The notes under the pieces: model-generated
The model's input: only the letters and a program-made list of their open reading frames with translations
Databases searched by the model: none
Told to the model about the DNA's origin: nothing
In this document: in pieces, positions 16,746-24,580 of the stretch
Numbering within the stretch: position 1 is the first letter of the stretch
Layout of the letters: every line of letters begins with the position of its first letter
From: Kitasatospora aureofaciens
GTDB taxonomy: Bacteria; Actinomycetota; Actinomycetes; Streptomycetales; Streptomycetaceae
Direction of reading: 5' to 3'
Length of the DNA stretch: 64,000 nucleotides
Assembly (NCBI GenBank): GCA_000720845.1
Contig: JODU01000028.1
Span: 62,001 to 126,000 of the forward strand
Made by a program: the position numbers and the translations under genes

Positions 16746-17203
16746 GCGTCCTCCTGTTTCCGTCCCCGGTCACCCGGGTCGTGCTCGTGTTGCTCGTGTT
16801 GCTTGTCGTGCTCGTGCTCGTGCTCGTCGAGGGCCGCCGTGACCAGGGCGAGTACGTCGTCCCGTTCCAGCCCGGCCGACCGGGCGCGTGCGACCCACTC
16901 GGCCAGCTCCGCCCGCAGCGGCGAGTCGTCCTCCGCCCCGGGCCGCGCCAGTGACCGCGTCACGAAGGTGCCGAGCCCGCGCCGCGAGCGGACCAGACCG
17001 GCCTGCTCCATGTCGCGGTACGCCCGGAACACGGTGTTGGGGTTGATGGCGGTGGCGGCGACGACCTCCTTGGCCGTCGGGAGCTTGTCCCCGACCCGCA
17101 ACACACCCATCCGGAGTGCCTGCTCCGTCTGCCGCACGATCTGCACGTACGCCGGGATGCCGCTCTGCCGATCGATTCGGTACTCGACCACGTCACCTTC
17201 CAT
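16742..17203 (-). CDS. GntR-family regulator, YtrA subfamily
   Basis: 153 aa. An N-terminal winged helix (VQIVRQTEQALRMGVLRVGD, then LPTAKEVVAATAINPNTVFRAY) and short helical tail are typical of YtrA repressors of ABC operons. The C-terminus has a low-complexity acidic/histidine run (EHEHEHDKQHEQHEHD) encoded by GCTCGT-type repeats, not part of the fold. The ATG at 17203 lies inside a palindrome and lacks a Shine-Dalgarno; GTG at 17191, after GGAAGG, is an alternative start. Its target operon is broken, so it may now regulate only itself. Confidence 0.88.
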   Translation of the reverse strand: MEGDVVEYRIDRQSGIPAYVQIVRQTEQALRMGVLRVGDKLPTAKEVVAATAINPNTVFRAYRDMEQAGLVRSRRGLGTFVTRSLARPGAEDDSPLRAELAEWVARARSAGLERDDVLALVTAALDEHEHEHDKQHEQHEHDPGDRGRKQEDA

Positions 17204-17232
17204 GCTTTCATTAATTCATTAGTAGAAGCATG
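17201..17232. promoter_or_regulatory. Candidate GntR/YtrA operator overlapping its own start
   Basis: A 7-bp inverted repeat, CATGCTT (17201-17207) and AAGCATG (17226-17232), frames two direct copies of TTCATTA (17207-17213, 17215-17221) in an AT-rich patch. The site covers the GntR start codon and would allow autoregulation. Assigned by position and symmetry only. Confidence 0.5.
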
Positions 17233-17308
17233 ATCAGATCCCGTCCCGATGCCAAACGGCACCTTTGTGGACTCACGGTCCAGAGCCTGGACGTGTAGTC
17301 TGATTTGG

Positions 17309-17989
17309 ATGAGTGAAACCACACTGGACGCCGAACGCGACGCCGTGCTCGCCGCGCTGCGCCCCGTCGTCGACGGGATCGCCGCCACGTTCGGGCCGGT
17401 CTGCGAGGCGGTGCTCCACGACTACCGGCGCCCCGAGCGGTCGGTCGTGGCCGTCGCGGGGTCCGTGACCGGACGGACGGTGGGCGGGGCGATGAGCGAG
17501 ATCGGCATGCGCGTGCTCGCCCGCGGCGACGAGGCGCACGACGAGCTGAACTACGTGACGCGCACGGCCGACGGCACGCTGGTCAAGTCCTCCACCATGG
17601 TGCTGCGCGACTCCTCGGGCGCCGTGTTCGGCGCCTTGTGCGTCAATCTGGACGTCACCGCCGTCGACCGGGCCCACGCCCTCCTCGGCGCCCTCGCCGG
17701 GACCGCCCGCACCCCCGCCGAAGTCCCGGCGACCACCTTCGGCGACGACATCGACGCCGTGGTCGACGCCATCGTGGACGCCCACCCGCTGCGCCGGGAC
17801 ACCAGCTGGGCCGCGCTGGACCGGGAGCGGCGCCTCGAACTGTTCCGCGACCTCGACGGGCGCGGCGTCTTCGCCGTACGCCGCTCGGTCGAGCACGTCG
17901 CCGCCCGGCTCGGCATCTCCCGCGCCTCCGCCTACCACTACCTCGCCCAGGCCCGCGCCGTGACCGGCCCGGCCGCCGACACCCCCTGA
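17309..17989 (+). CDS. YheO/DauR-type PAS-like HTH regulator
   Basis: 226 aa. The N-terminal YheO-type PAS-like sensor (about 10-115: FGPVCEAVLHDYRRPERSVVAV, GALCVNLDVT) is followed by a C-terminal HTH (VEHVAARLGISRASAYHYL, about 190-208). The start at MSETT lies after a 20-codon extension lacking a ribosome-binding site. DauR, the best known relative, represses D-arginine catabolism in Pseudomonas. Thirteen bp separate it from the PLP enzyme gene, so the two probably form an operon and the regulator may sense an amino acid. Confidence 0.85.
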   Translation: MSETTLDAERDAVLAALRPVVDGIAATFGPVCEAVLHDYRRPERSVVAVAGSVTGRTVGGAMSEIGMRVLARGDEAHDELNYVTRTADGTLVKSSTMVLRDSSGAVFGALCVNLDVTAVDRAHALLGALAGTARTPAEVPATTFGDDIDAVVDAIVDAHPLRRDTSWAALDRERRLELFRDLDGRGVFAVRRSVEHVAARLGISRASAYHYLAQARAVTGPAADTP

Positions 17990-18002
17990 GGACAGGACAC
18001 CC

Positions 18003-18980
18003 GTGACGACCACCACCCCGCCGGTCACCCTGGACGACGTCCGCTCCGCGGCCGCCCGCATCGAGGGCGTCGCGCACCGCACTCCCGTACTGCGCTCGCG
18101 CACCCTGGACGCCCTCGTCGGCGCCGAGGTCTTCCTCAAGTGCGAGAACCACCAGCGGGTCGGCGCCTTCAAGTTCCGCGGAGCCTACAACGCGGCCTCC
18201 CGCCTCACCCCGGAGCAGCTGGCCCGGGGCATCGCCGCCTACTCCTCGGGCAACCACGCCCAGGCCGTCGCCCTGGCCGCCCGCGAGCTGGGCACCACCG
18301 CGGTGATCGTCATGCCCGAGGACGCACCGCCCTCCAAACGGGACGCCACCGCGGGCTACGGCGCCGAGATCGTCACCTACGACCGCTACACCGGTGACCG
18401 CGTCGCCATCGCCGAGGCCCTGGCCGCCGACCGGGGGCTGACCCTGATCCCGCCCTACGAGCACCCGCACGTCATCGCGGGCCAGGGCACCGCCGCCCTC
18501 GAACTGGTCCAGGAGACGGGAGAGCTGGACGCGCTGGTCGCACCGGTCGGCGGCGGCGGACTGATCGCCGGGAGCGCCACCGCGGTCAAGGGCTTGCACC
18601 CCGGCACCCGGGTGATCGGGGTCGAGCCGGAGGCCGGTGACGACACCAGGCGCTCCCTGGCGGCGGGCCGGCGCGTCACGGTGCCGGTCCCGCGCACCAT
18701 CGCCGACGGGCAGGCCCTGCCCACCCCCGGCGAGTTGACCTTCTCCGTCAACCGGCGGCTGCTCGACGGGATCGTGGTGGTGTCCGACGACGAGATCCGG
18801 GACGCGATGCGGTTCGCCTTCGAACGCCTGAAGACCGTCCTGGAACCCAGCGGCGCCACCCCGCTGGCCGCCCTCCTGAGCGGCCGGACCGACGCCCTGC
18901 CCCGCCGCGTCGGCGTGATCCTGTCCGGCGGCAACGTGGACGCCGCCCGCTTCGCCGAACTCTGCGGCCCGCCCCGCTGA
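18003..18980 (+). CDS. PLP-dependent serine/threonine dehydratase-like enzyme
   Basis: 325 aa, fold type II. The Schiff-base lysine is Lys57 in GAFKFRGAYNA; SSGNHAQAVA and the phosphate-binding PVGGGGLIAG loop follow. The short length without an ACT domain, plus KFRGAYN, matches the serine racemase / threo-3-hydroxyaspartate dehydratase / catabolic threonine dehydratase group. It would release ammonia from a hydroxy-amino acid to give a 2-oxoacid. Context with a DauR-like regulator favours a catabolic, possibly D- or hydroxy-amino-acid substrate; this is inference. Confidence 0.88.
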   Translation: MTTTTPPVTLDDVRSAAARIEGVAHRTPVLRSRTLDALVGAEVFLKCENHQRVGAFKFRGAYNAASRLTPEQLARGIAAYSSGNHAQAVALAARELGTTAVIVMPEDAPPSKRDATAGYGAEIVTYDRYTGDRVAIAEALAADRGLTLIPPYEHPHVIAGQGTAALELVQETGELDALVAPVGGGGLIAGSATAVKGLHPGTRVIGVEPEAGDDTRRSLAAGRRVTVPVPRTIADGQALPTPGELTFSVNRRLLDGIVVVSDDEIRDAMRFAFERLKTVLEPSGATPLAALLSGRTDALPRRVGVILSGGNVDAARFAELCGPPR

Positions 18981-19059
18981 CGACGCGCCTGCCCCGAATG
19001 GCGGCGCCGAGTTGACAGGCGGACGATGGAAGGGTGGGGCCAGGGAAAGGAGGAGCGTC

Positions 19060-19419
19060 ATGCTGCAGGCAAAGACGCTCGACAAGCCGGACGAGCGGCG
19101 CGATTTCCCCCGCGGGCACATCGAGGCCGTACACATGGAAGGGCTCGACTTCGCCGTCGCCACGTTCGAACCGGGCTGGCGCTGGTCGGAGTCCGTGGCG
19201 CCGATCGCCGGCACCGACAGCTGCATGATCCACCACAACTGCTACGTGGTCGAGGGACGCATGCGCGTCCGCATGGACGACGGCACCGAGAGCGAGGTGG
19301 GCCCGGGCGACGTCTTCGTCTGCTCGCCGGGCCACGACGCCTGGGTCGTGGGCGACGGACAGTGCGTCGTGTACGACTTCGCCGGCAGTATGGCGAAGGA
19401 GTACGCCAAGGCCGACTGA
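19060..19419 (+). CDS. Small cupin-domain protein
   Basis: 119 aa. The ATG has an ideal AAAGGAGGAG. A single conserved beta-barrel: CMIHHNCYVVEGRMRVRMDD holds the first cupin motif with its two histidines (HH) and GPGDVFVCSPGHDAWVVGD the second. It may bind a metal, but catalysis is not evident. It lies 79 bp after the PLP enzyme, likely in the same transcript, and is followed by a hairpin terminator. Confidence 0.85.
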   Translation: MLQAKTLDKPDERRDFPRGHIEAVHMEGLDFAVATFEPGWRWSESVAPIAGTDSCMIHHNCYVVEGRMRVRMDDGTESEVGPGDVFVCSPGHDAWVVGDGQCVVYDFAGSMAKEYAKAD

Positions 19420-19444
19420 CCGGACGTCCGGAAGACAGCGAGGA

Positions 19445-19478
19445 GAGGGGGGCGACCGCCACGGCGGGCGCCCCCCTC
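19445..19478. terminator. Hairpin terminator between cupin and FtsX-like permease genes
   Basis: GAGGGGGGCG (19445-19454) pairs perfectly with CGCCCCCCTC (19469-19478). The loop itself holds CCGCC/GGCGG, extending the stem. The two genes converge here, so it may work for both. It runs directly into the poly-C tract. Confidence 0.65.
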
Positions 19479-19520
19479 CCCCCCCCCCCCCCCCCCCCCG
19501 GCCCCCCCCCCCCCCCCCCC
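19478..19520. repeat. Double poly-C homopolymer tract
   Basis: 22 consecutive C (19478-19499), GG, then 19 consecutive C (19502-19520), 5 bp from the stop codon of the leftward permease gene. Runs this long are rare even in streptomycete DNA. They may be hypermutable, may form i-motif/G-quadruplex structures, or may be of uncertain length due to sequencing. Confidence 0.8.
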
Positions 19521-19525
19521 GCCGC

Positions 19526-20713
19526 TCACGCGCCCAGCGTCCCCGCGCCCCCCGCGGGGGTGCGCAGCACCCGCCGGGCCGTGCCCAGGCTCGTGCCGAA
19601 GAACACCCCCGTGACCGTGAGGATCACGCCCTCGGCGGCCACCACGCCCAGCACCTGCCCCGGCGTCGCCCCGGCCAGGCGCTGCTGGCCGAACTCCCGC
19701 GAGCGGTACGTCGTCGCCGCGTACAGCGAGTTGACCAGCATCACGCAGACGAACACCGCGATGATGCCGACCACCGTGAGGTTCAGCGTCTCCAGGTTCT
19801 TGGCGTCGACCGACTTGACCAGCCCCGACGCCCGCACCGCGTCGCTCTCCACCGACTGCATCGTCAGCGTCGCCGTGGACACCGCGGTGAACAGGATCAG
19901 CGAGACCAGGATCCCGGCCAGATGACTCGCCCGCTCACGCAGGTTGCGCACGGCCAGCCAGCCGCTCGCGCCGCTCAGCGGCAGCCGGTCGAGCACGCCC
20001 TTCAGCAGCCGCGGCGACAGCAGCGCGAAACCGACCGACAGCAGGATCGCCCCGTAGGCGGGTGCCGCCATCAGCGCCTCGTCCGTCGCGGAGAAGAAGA
20101 AGGTCGAGCAGGCGCTGACGGCCCCCGTGCCCAGCGCGGCGTACGCCAGGAAGCGTTTCGTCCCGGCCCGCCCCCGGCTGCCCCGCGTCAGACGCCGTAC
20201 CGCCAGGAACGCGGCGCCGGCGGACGCGAGCAGGGTGATGTCCATGCCGGTCAGCAGTGCGACCGGGCCGAAGGAGTAGTCCACGGACCGGGCCACCTGG
20301 CCGCTGTCCTTGAACACGTCCAGCAGCGCCCGCCCGCCGAGCATCGCCGGGCCGATCGCCAGCACCGCGCCCACCAGGGCCACGGCCACCGCCTCACCCA
20401 CGACCATCCGCTTGAGCTGCGCCGGGGTCGCCCCCGAGCAGCGCAGCAGCTCCAGCTCGGCGGTGCGCTGACGCACGTTGACCGTCAGCGTCGAGGCCAC
20501 CGCGAAGAACACCAGCAGGGTCCCGTACCCGCCGACGACCCCCGCCGCCGTGCCCAGCGTCTCCGAGCTGACCGGGTCGACACCGCCCTGCCCGGCCGTG
20601 TCGTGCATCGAGTTGAACGTCATGATGATGGCCGCCCCCAGGAAGGCGGACAGCAGCGTCGCCAGGAACCGTCCGGGACGGCGCCGGATCGACCGGAGAG
20701 CCAGTACGAACAT
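19526..20713 (-). CDS. FtsX-like ABC transporter permease, probably missing its last helix
   Basis: 395 aa. Two MacB/FtsX-type modules are visible: helix 1 (FLATLLSAFLGAAIIM), TLLVFFAVASTL with RQRTAELELLRCSGATPAQL, then further helices. The second module has AGILVSLILFTAVSTATL and SREFGQQRLAGATPGQVLG. After AAEGVILTVTGVFFGT the final helix expected from module symmetry is absent, and sequence passes straight to SLGTARRVLRTPA, the usual cytoplasmic tail. An in-frame internal deletion is likely (inference). It is paired with the ATPase gene upstream, 3 bp away. Export of a peptide or lipid is possible; activity is doubtful. Confidence 0.8.
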   Translation of the reverse strand: MFVLALRSIRRRPGRFLATLLSAFLGAAIIMTFNSMHDTAGQGGVDPVSSETLGTAAGVVGGYGTLLVFFAVASTLTVNVRQRTAELELLRCSGATPAQLKRMVVGEAVAVALVGAVLAIGPAMLGGRALLDVFKDSGQVARSVDYSFGPVALLTGMDITLLASAGAAFLAVRRLTRGSRGRAGTKRFLAYAALGTGAVSACSTFFFSATDEALMAAPAYGAILLSVGFALLSPRLLKGVLDRLPLSGASGWLAVRNLRERASHLAGILVSLILFTAVSTATLTMQSVESDAVRASGLVKSVDAKNLETLNLTVVGIIAVFVCVMLVNSLYAATTYRSREFGQQRLAGATPGQVLGVVAAEGVILTVTGVFFGTSLGTARRVLRTPAGGAGTLGA

Positions 20714-20716
20714 CGC

Positions 20717-21502
20717 TCACACCCCCGCCGGCACGTCGTCGCCCAGGTGCGCGAGGCGCTCCGCGACCGCGTCCGGCGTCGGCGCGTCCATCCGCCCCGC
20801 CAGCCGGCCGTCGGCGAGGAAGACCACCGAGTCGGCGTACGAGGCGGCGACCGGGTCGTGCGTCACCATCACCACGGTCCGCCCGTGCACCCGCACCGCC
20901 TCCTGGAGCAGCAGCAGCACCTGCCGGGCGCTGCGCGTGTCCAGCGCGCCCGTCGGCTCGTCCGCGAAGATCACCCGCGGTTCGGTGACCAGCGCCCGCG
21001 CGATCGCCACCCGCTGCCGCTGACCGCCGGAGAGCTGGTCGGGACGGTGACCGAGCCGGTCCCCGAGACCGACCGACGTCAGGACCTCCCGCGCCCGCCT
21101 GCGGTCGACGCGACGCCCGGCCAGCTTGAGCGGCAGCACCGTGTTCTGCGCGACGGTCAGCGTCTCCAGCAGGTTGTACTGCTGGAAGACGAACCCGACC
21201 CGGCCGCGCCGGAACCTCGTCAGCTCCGCCTCGCCGCCACCCGTCAGCTCCTTGCCGTCCACGCACACGATGCCGCCGTCCGGCCGGTCGAGGCCCGCCG
21301 CGCACTGCAGCAGCGTGGACTTGCCCGAGCCGGACGGCCCCATCACCGCGGTGAACGTGCCGCGCCCCAGGCTCAGCGTCACCCCGTCCAGGGCGGTCAC
21401 GGCGTTCTCCGCCGAGCCGTACGTCCGGGTCACCTTGACCAGCCGGAGGGCCTCGGAGGCGGGGCCCGGGTCGTGATTGCCTCGTGCGCCGGAGCGAAAC
21501 AT
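20717..21502 (-). CDS. ABC transporter ATP-binding protein (LolD/MacB type)
   Basis: 261 aa, complete. Walker A GPSGSGKST, Q-loop VFQQYNLL, signature LSGGQRQRVAIARAL, Walker B VIFADEPTGAL and switch VMVTHD are all present. ATG at 21502 follows GGAAGG; a GTG nine bases earlier overlaps that site. It powers the FtsX-like permease next to it. No two-component system lies beside it, unlike many such pairs. Confidence 0.92.
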   Translation of the reverse strand: MFRSGARGNHDPGPASEALRLVKVTRTYGSAENAVTALDGVTLSLGRGTFTAVMGPSGSGKSTLLQCAAGLDRPDGGIVCVDGKELTGGGEAELTRFRRGRVGFVFQQYNLLETLTVAQNTVLPLKLAGRRVDRRRAREVLTSVGLGDRLGHRPDQLSGGQRQRVAIARALVTEPRVIFADEPTGALDTRSARQVLLLLQEAVRVHGRTVVMVTHDPVAASYADSVVFLADGRLAGRMDAPTPDAVAERLAHLGDDVPAGV

Positions 21503-21599
21503 CGTGATCACCTTCCGTGTGGCACGCCCTGTGCGGTGCCTCGTGGAAGACGCTACGGAGAGTGGGGCCGGACCACACTGGGTGCAGGACCCGTATCGG

Positions 21600-21621
21600 G
21601 GGGTGTAGTCAGCGACACCCC
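21600..21621 (-). terminator. Terminator after lutC
   Basis: GGGGTGT and ACACCCC pair perfectly over 7 bp with an 8-nt loop, 7 nt beyond the lutC stop in the direction of transcription. Confidence 0.55.
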
Positions 21622-21628
21622 GGCAGCG

Positions 21629-22276
21629 CTACGAGCCGCTCAGCAGCACCACCTCCAGGGTGCGCGGGCCGTGCACCCCCTCGACGCGGTCCAGCTCGAT
21701 GTCGCTGGTCGCGGAGGGACCGGAGATCCATGTCAACGGCCGCCTCGGGTCGAGGCGTTCGAGGGCCTCGGGAACCGACGACACGACCTGGTCGGGCACC
21801 CGTACGACGCAGATGTGGTGGTCGGGGACCAGGGTGATGCGGCGGCGGCCCTGGTCGGGGGAGCCGTCCAGGACGAGGGTGCCGGTCTCGGCGACGGCGA
21901 CGGCGCAGCCGGTCACGACGCTCTCCACCCGGTCCAGCTCGTGCGGCGTGCTCACCGCACGGTCGTGCACGCGCGTCGGATCGGCGGCCGACATCCACGC
22001 GGGCGGCAGGCCCGGCGGCACCAGTACGTACCGGGGACCGCGCTGGGCGAGCAACCGCATGATGAGCAGCGGCAGTTCCTCCTCGTCAGCGCGGTGCACG
22101 ACCGCCCGGTAGTCCGCCAGGTTCTCGGCGAGCAGGTCCACAGTCTGCGCGACGGACCGCCGCCCGTGCTCGCGCAGATAGTTCCTGGCGACGGCCTCCT
22201 CGTAGGGCCTCGCGTCGTCCGGCACGTCCGCCAGCGCCCGCCGTACCCGGCCCAGTACGCGTTCCCTGCTGCTCAC
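21629..22276 (-). CDS. lutC: Lactate utilization protein C (LUD domain)
   Basis: 215 aa; GTG start overlaps the lutB stop. The LUD-domain signature is visible in AVAVAETGTLVLDGSPDQGRR and ITLVPDHHICVVRVPDQVV, with ISGPSATSDIELDRVEGVHG at the C-terminus. LutC is the third subunit of the LutABC L-lactate dehydrogenase complex, with LutA and LutB. Last gene of the leftward rha-lut array. Confidence 0.93.
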   Translation of the reverse strand: MSSRERVLGRVRRALADVPDDARPYEEAVARNYLREHGRRSVAQTVDLLAENLADYRAVVHRADEEELPLLIMRLLAQRGPRYVLVPPGLPPAWMSAADPTRVHDRAVSTPHELDRVESVVTGCAVAVAETGTLVLDGSPDQGRRRITLVPDHHICVVRVPDQVVSSVPEALERLDPRRPLTWISGPSATSDIELDRVEGVHGPRTLEVVLLSGS

Positions 22277-23751
22277 TTCGCTCCGCCCTTCCCGCCGTGC
22301 GTGCGCTGCCACCAGTCCCGGAACGGCTCCGCGGGCACCGCCGGCAGGTCCCGGCTGCCGCTCCACGCCCGGCCGGGACCGGGCAGCGTGCGCGGATGCA
22401 GCCGGCGGGTGCGCGAGGCCAGCCGCTGCCCGGTCCGCAGCGCGCCGGGGTGTGTGAACGTCCACTGCGCAGCCCGCATCGCCGCCCGCTCGGCGGCGTG
22501 CCCCTTGGCGGGCTTCAGGACGACCCGGTTGCCGCCCCGGACGGCCGGTCCGCCCTGCACCACCCGCTCCCGCAGGTGCACCAGCACCTCGGGGATGTCG
22601 ATGGCGACCGGGCACACCTCGTAGCAGGCACCGCACAGCGAGGACGCGTACGGCAGGGAGGCGTCGATCTCGCTCCCGGTGCCGCGCAGTTGCGGGCTGA
22701 GGATCGCGCCGATCGGGCCCGGGTACACCGAGCCGTAGGCATGGCCGCCCGCCCGCTCGTAGACCGGGCACACGTTCAGGCAGGCCGAGCAGCGGATGCA
22801 GCGCAGCGCCTGGCGGCCGACCTCGTCGGCGAGGGTGTCGGTACGGCCGTTGTCCAGCAGGACCAGGTGGAAGGTGCTGGGGCCGTCCTCGTCGGTGGTG
22901 CCGGTCCACATCGACGTGTACGGGTTCATCCGCTCGGCCGTCGAGGAGCGGGGGAGGGTCTGCAGGAACACCTCCAGGTCCTGCCACCTCGGCACGACCT
23001 TCTCGATGCCGACGACCGAGATCAGCGTCTCGGGCAGGGTCAGGCACATCCGCCCGTTGCCTTCGGACTCCACGACCACCAGCGTGCCGGTCTCGGCCAC
23101 CACGAAGTTGGCGCCGGAGATGCCGACCTTGGCCCGCAGGAACTTCTCCCGCAGGTGCAGCCGGGCCGCTTCCGCGAGTTCGGCGGGGGTGTCCGTCAGG
23201 CCCTCGGGCGCCGGACGGCCCCACTCGCCCATCTCGGAGCGGAAGATGTCGCGGATCTCGCCCCGGTTGCGGTGGATGGCCGGCACCAGGATGTGCGAGG
23301 GCCGGTCCTTGCCCAACTGCACGATCAGCTCGGCGAGATCGGTCTCGTAGGCGTGGATGCCCGCCGCCTCCAAGGCCTCGTTCAGACCGATCTCCTGCGT
23401 CGCCATCGACTTGACCTTGACGACCTCCGACTCGCCGGTCTCCCGGACCAGCCGGGTGACGATCTCGTTCGCCTCGTCCGCGTCGGCGGCCCAGTGCACG
23501 GTGCCGCCCGCGGCCGTGACCGCCTCCTCCACCTGCACCAGGTACCGGTCGAGGTGGCGCAGCGTGTGGTCCTTGATCTGCTTCCCGGCCTCGCGCAGCG
23601 CCGCCCAGTCGTCCAGTTCGGCGACCGCGCGGGCCCGCTTCTCGCGGATGGTGTGGGTGGCGTGGCGCAGATTGCCGCGCAGCGTCGTGTTGCCCACCGC
23701 CTCCCGCGCCGCCTCGGGAAACGCCGGCATCCCCACGAAGGTCCCGCTCAT
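22273..23751 (-). CDS. lutB: Lactate utilization iron-sulfur protein B
   Basis: 492 aa. The N-terminal two-thirds is a LUD domain (VAETGTLVVVESEGNGRMC). It is followed by two 4Fe-4S ferredoxin motifs, CIRCSACLNVCPVY and CGACYEVCPVAID. The ATG overlaps the lutA stop by ATGA. LutB carries electrons in the flavin-independent oxidation of L-lactate to pyruvate. Length and motif order match LutB/YkgF proteins. Confidence 0.95.
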   Translation of the reverse strand: MSGTFVGMPAFPEAAREAVGNTTLRGNLRHATHTIREKRARAVAELDDWAALREAGKQIKDHTLRHLDRYLVQVEEAVTAAGGTVHWAADADEANEIVTRLVRETGESEVVKVKSMATQEIGLNEALEAAGIHAYETDLAELIVQLGKDRPSHILVPAIHRNRGEIRDIFRSEMGEWGRPAPEGLTDTPAELAEAARLHLREKFLRAKVGISGANFVVAETGTLVVVESEGNGRMCLTLPETLISVVGIEKVVPRWQDLEVFLQTLPRSSTAERMNPYTSMWTGTTDEDGPSTFHLVLLDNGRTDTLADEVGRQALRCIRCSACLNVCPVYERAGGHAYGSVYPGPIGAILSPQLRGTGSEIDASLPYASSLCGACYEVCPVAIDIPEVLVHLRERVVQGGPAVRGGNRVVLKPAKGHAAERAAMRAAQWTFTHPGALRTGQRLASRTRRLHPRTLPGPGRAWSGSRDLPAVPAEPFRDWWQRTHGGKGGAK

Positions 23752-24503
23752 CCGGCCGCCACCTCCTCGGTGCTCGCCAGGATCTCCGCGATGTGCACCG
23801 GACGCATGCCCGTGCGCAGCCGCGTCATCGTCCCGCCGATGTGCATCAGGCAGGAGTTGTCGGCCGCGCACAGCACGTCCGCGCCGGTCGACTCCGCGTT
23901 GCGCACCTTGTCCGCGCCCATCGCCGCCGACACGTCGGAGTTCTTCACGGCGAAGGTGCCGCCGAACCCGCAGCACTCCTCGGCGCCCGGCAGCCCCACC
24001 AGCTCCAGCCCCTTCACCGCCTCCAGCAGCCGCCGCGGCCGGTCGCCCAGGCCCAGGCTCCGCAGCCCGTGGCAGGTCGGGTGGTACGTCACCGTGTGCG
24101 GGTAGTAGGCCCCCACGTCCGTCACTCCCAGCACGTCCACGAGGAACTCCGTCAGCTCGTACGTCTTCGGCACCACCGGTGCCAGTGTGGCCGCGAGCGT
24201 GTCCCCGCGCCCCTCCGCCCGGGCCCGCTCACCCATCCGCGGATACAGCTCCCGCACCATCGCGCCGCACGAGCCCGAGGGCGTCACGATCGCGTCGTAG
24301 TCCGTGAAGACGCCGGCGAAGTGCCGGGCCAGCGGTTCGGCCTCGTGCCGGTAGCCGGTGTTGTAGTGCGCCTGCCCGCAACACGTCTGGGCCATCGGGA
24401 AATCGACCTCGACGCCGAGTCTGGTGAGCAGCTTTACCACGGCACGGCCGGTGTCCGGATAGAGCGTGTCGTTGACGCAGGTCAGGAACAGTGCGACACG
24501 CAT
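23748..24503 (-). CDS. lutA: Lactate utilization protein A (CCG-domain)
   Basis: 251 aa. Two cysteine-rich CCG domains: TCCGQAHYNTGY (N-terminal) and ECCGFGGTF (C-terminal), the hallmark of LutA/GlcF/heterodisulfide-reductase-like subunits that bind an unusual iron-sulfur cluster. AAGGAGC precedes the ATG. It starts the lutABC set, 77 bp after rhaB in the same direction, and so can be reached by rhamnose-induced transcription as well as its own promoter. Confidence 0.94.
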   Translation of the reverse strand: MRVALFLTCVNDTLYPDTGRAVVKLLTRLGVEVDFPMAQTCCGQAHYNTGYRHEAEPLARHFAGVFTDYDAIVTPSGSCGAMVRELYPRMGERARAEGRGDTLAATLAPVVPKTYELTEFLVDVLGVTDVGAYYPHTVTYHPTCHGLRSLGLGDRPRRLLEAVKGLELVGLPGAEECCGFGGTFAVKNSDVSAAMGADKVRNAESTGADVLCAADNSCLMHIGGTMTRLRTGMRPVHIAEILASTEEVAAG

Positions 24504-24521
24504 CGCGGCTCCTTGTGTTCG

Positions 24522-24538
24522 ATCATCGGATGAATGAT
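24522..24538. promoter_or_regulatory. Candidate operator upstream of lutA
   Basis: ATCAT-N7-ATGAT, a perfect inverted repeat 19-35 bp upstream of the lutA start in a locally AT-rich strip. A GntR/FadR-type lactate regulator is the usual controller of lut genes, but none is encoded in this window. It differs from the rhamnose operators. Confidence 0.4.
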
Positions 24539-24559
24539 GAGTGCAGATTAGTCGGCCGA

Positions 24560-24580
24560 CCGGGCTCGCGGGAGCCCCGG
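24560..24580 (-). terminator. Weak hairpin between rhaB and lutA
   Basis: CCGGGCTC and GAGCCCCGG pair with one bulged G around a 4-nt loop, immediately after the rhaB stop codon. It may only partly stop transcription, giving graded read-through into lutABC. Confidence 0.4.

Noticed and set aside
16795..16850. Short tandem GCTCGT repeat as a separate repeat element or CRISPR-like array
   Set aside because: The repeats are in frame within the GntR C-terminus; there are no spacers and unit length is 6-9 bp.
19478..19520. Poly-C as a phase-variation switch for the permease gene
   Set aside because: The runs lie beyond the stop codons of both neighbouring genes, so length change would not shift either frame.
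19922..22624. A 900-codon plus-strand open frame opposite the ABC and lut genes
   Set aside because: Rich in Arg, Gln, His and Pro with no motif; it is the shadow of clear minus-strand ABC, LutC and LutB genes.
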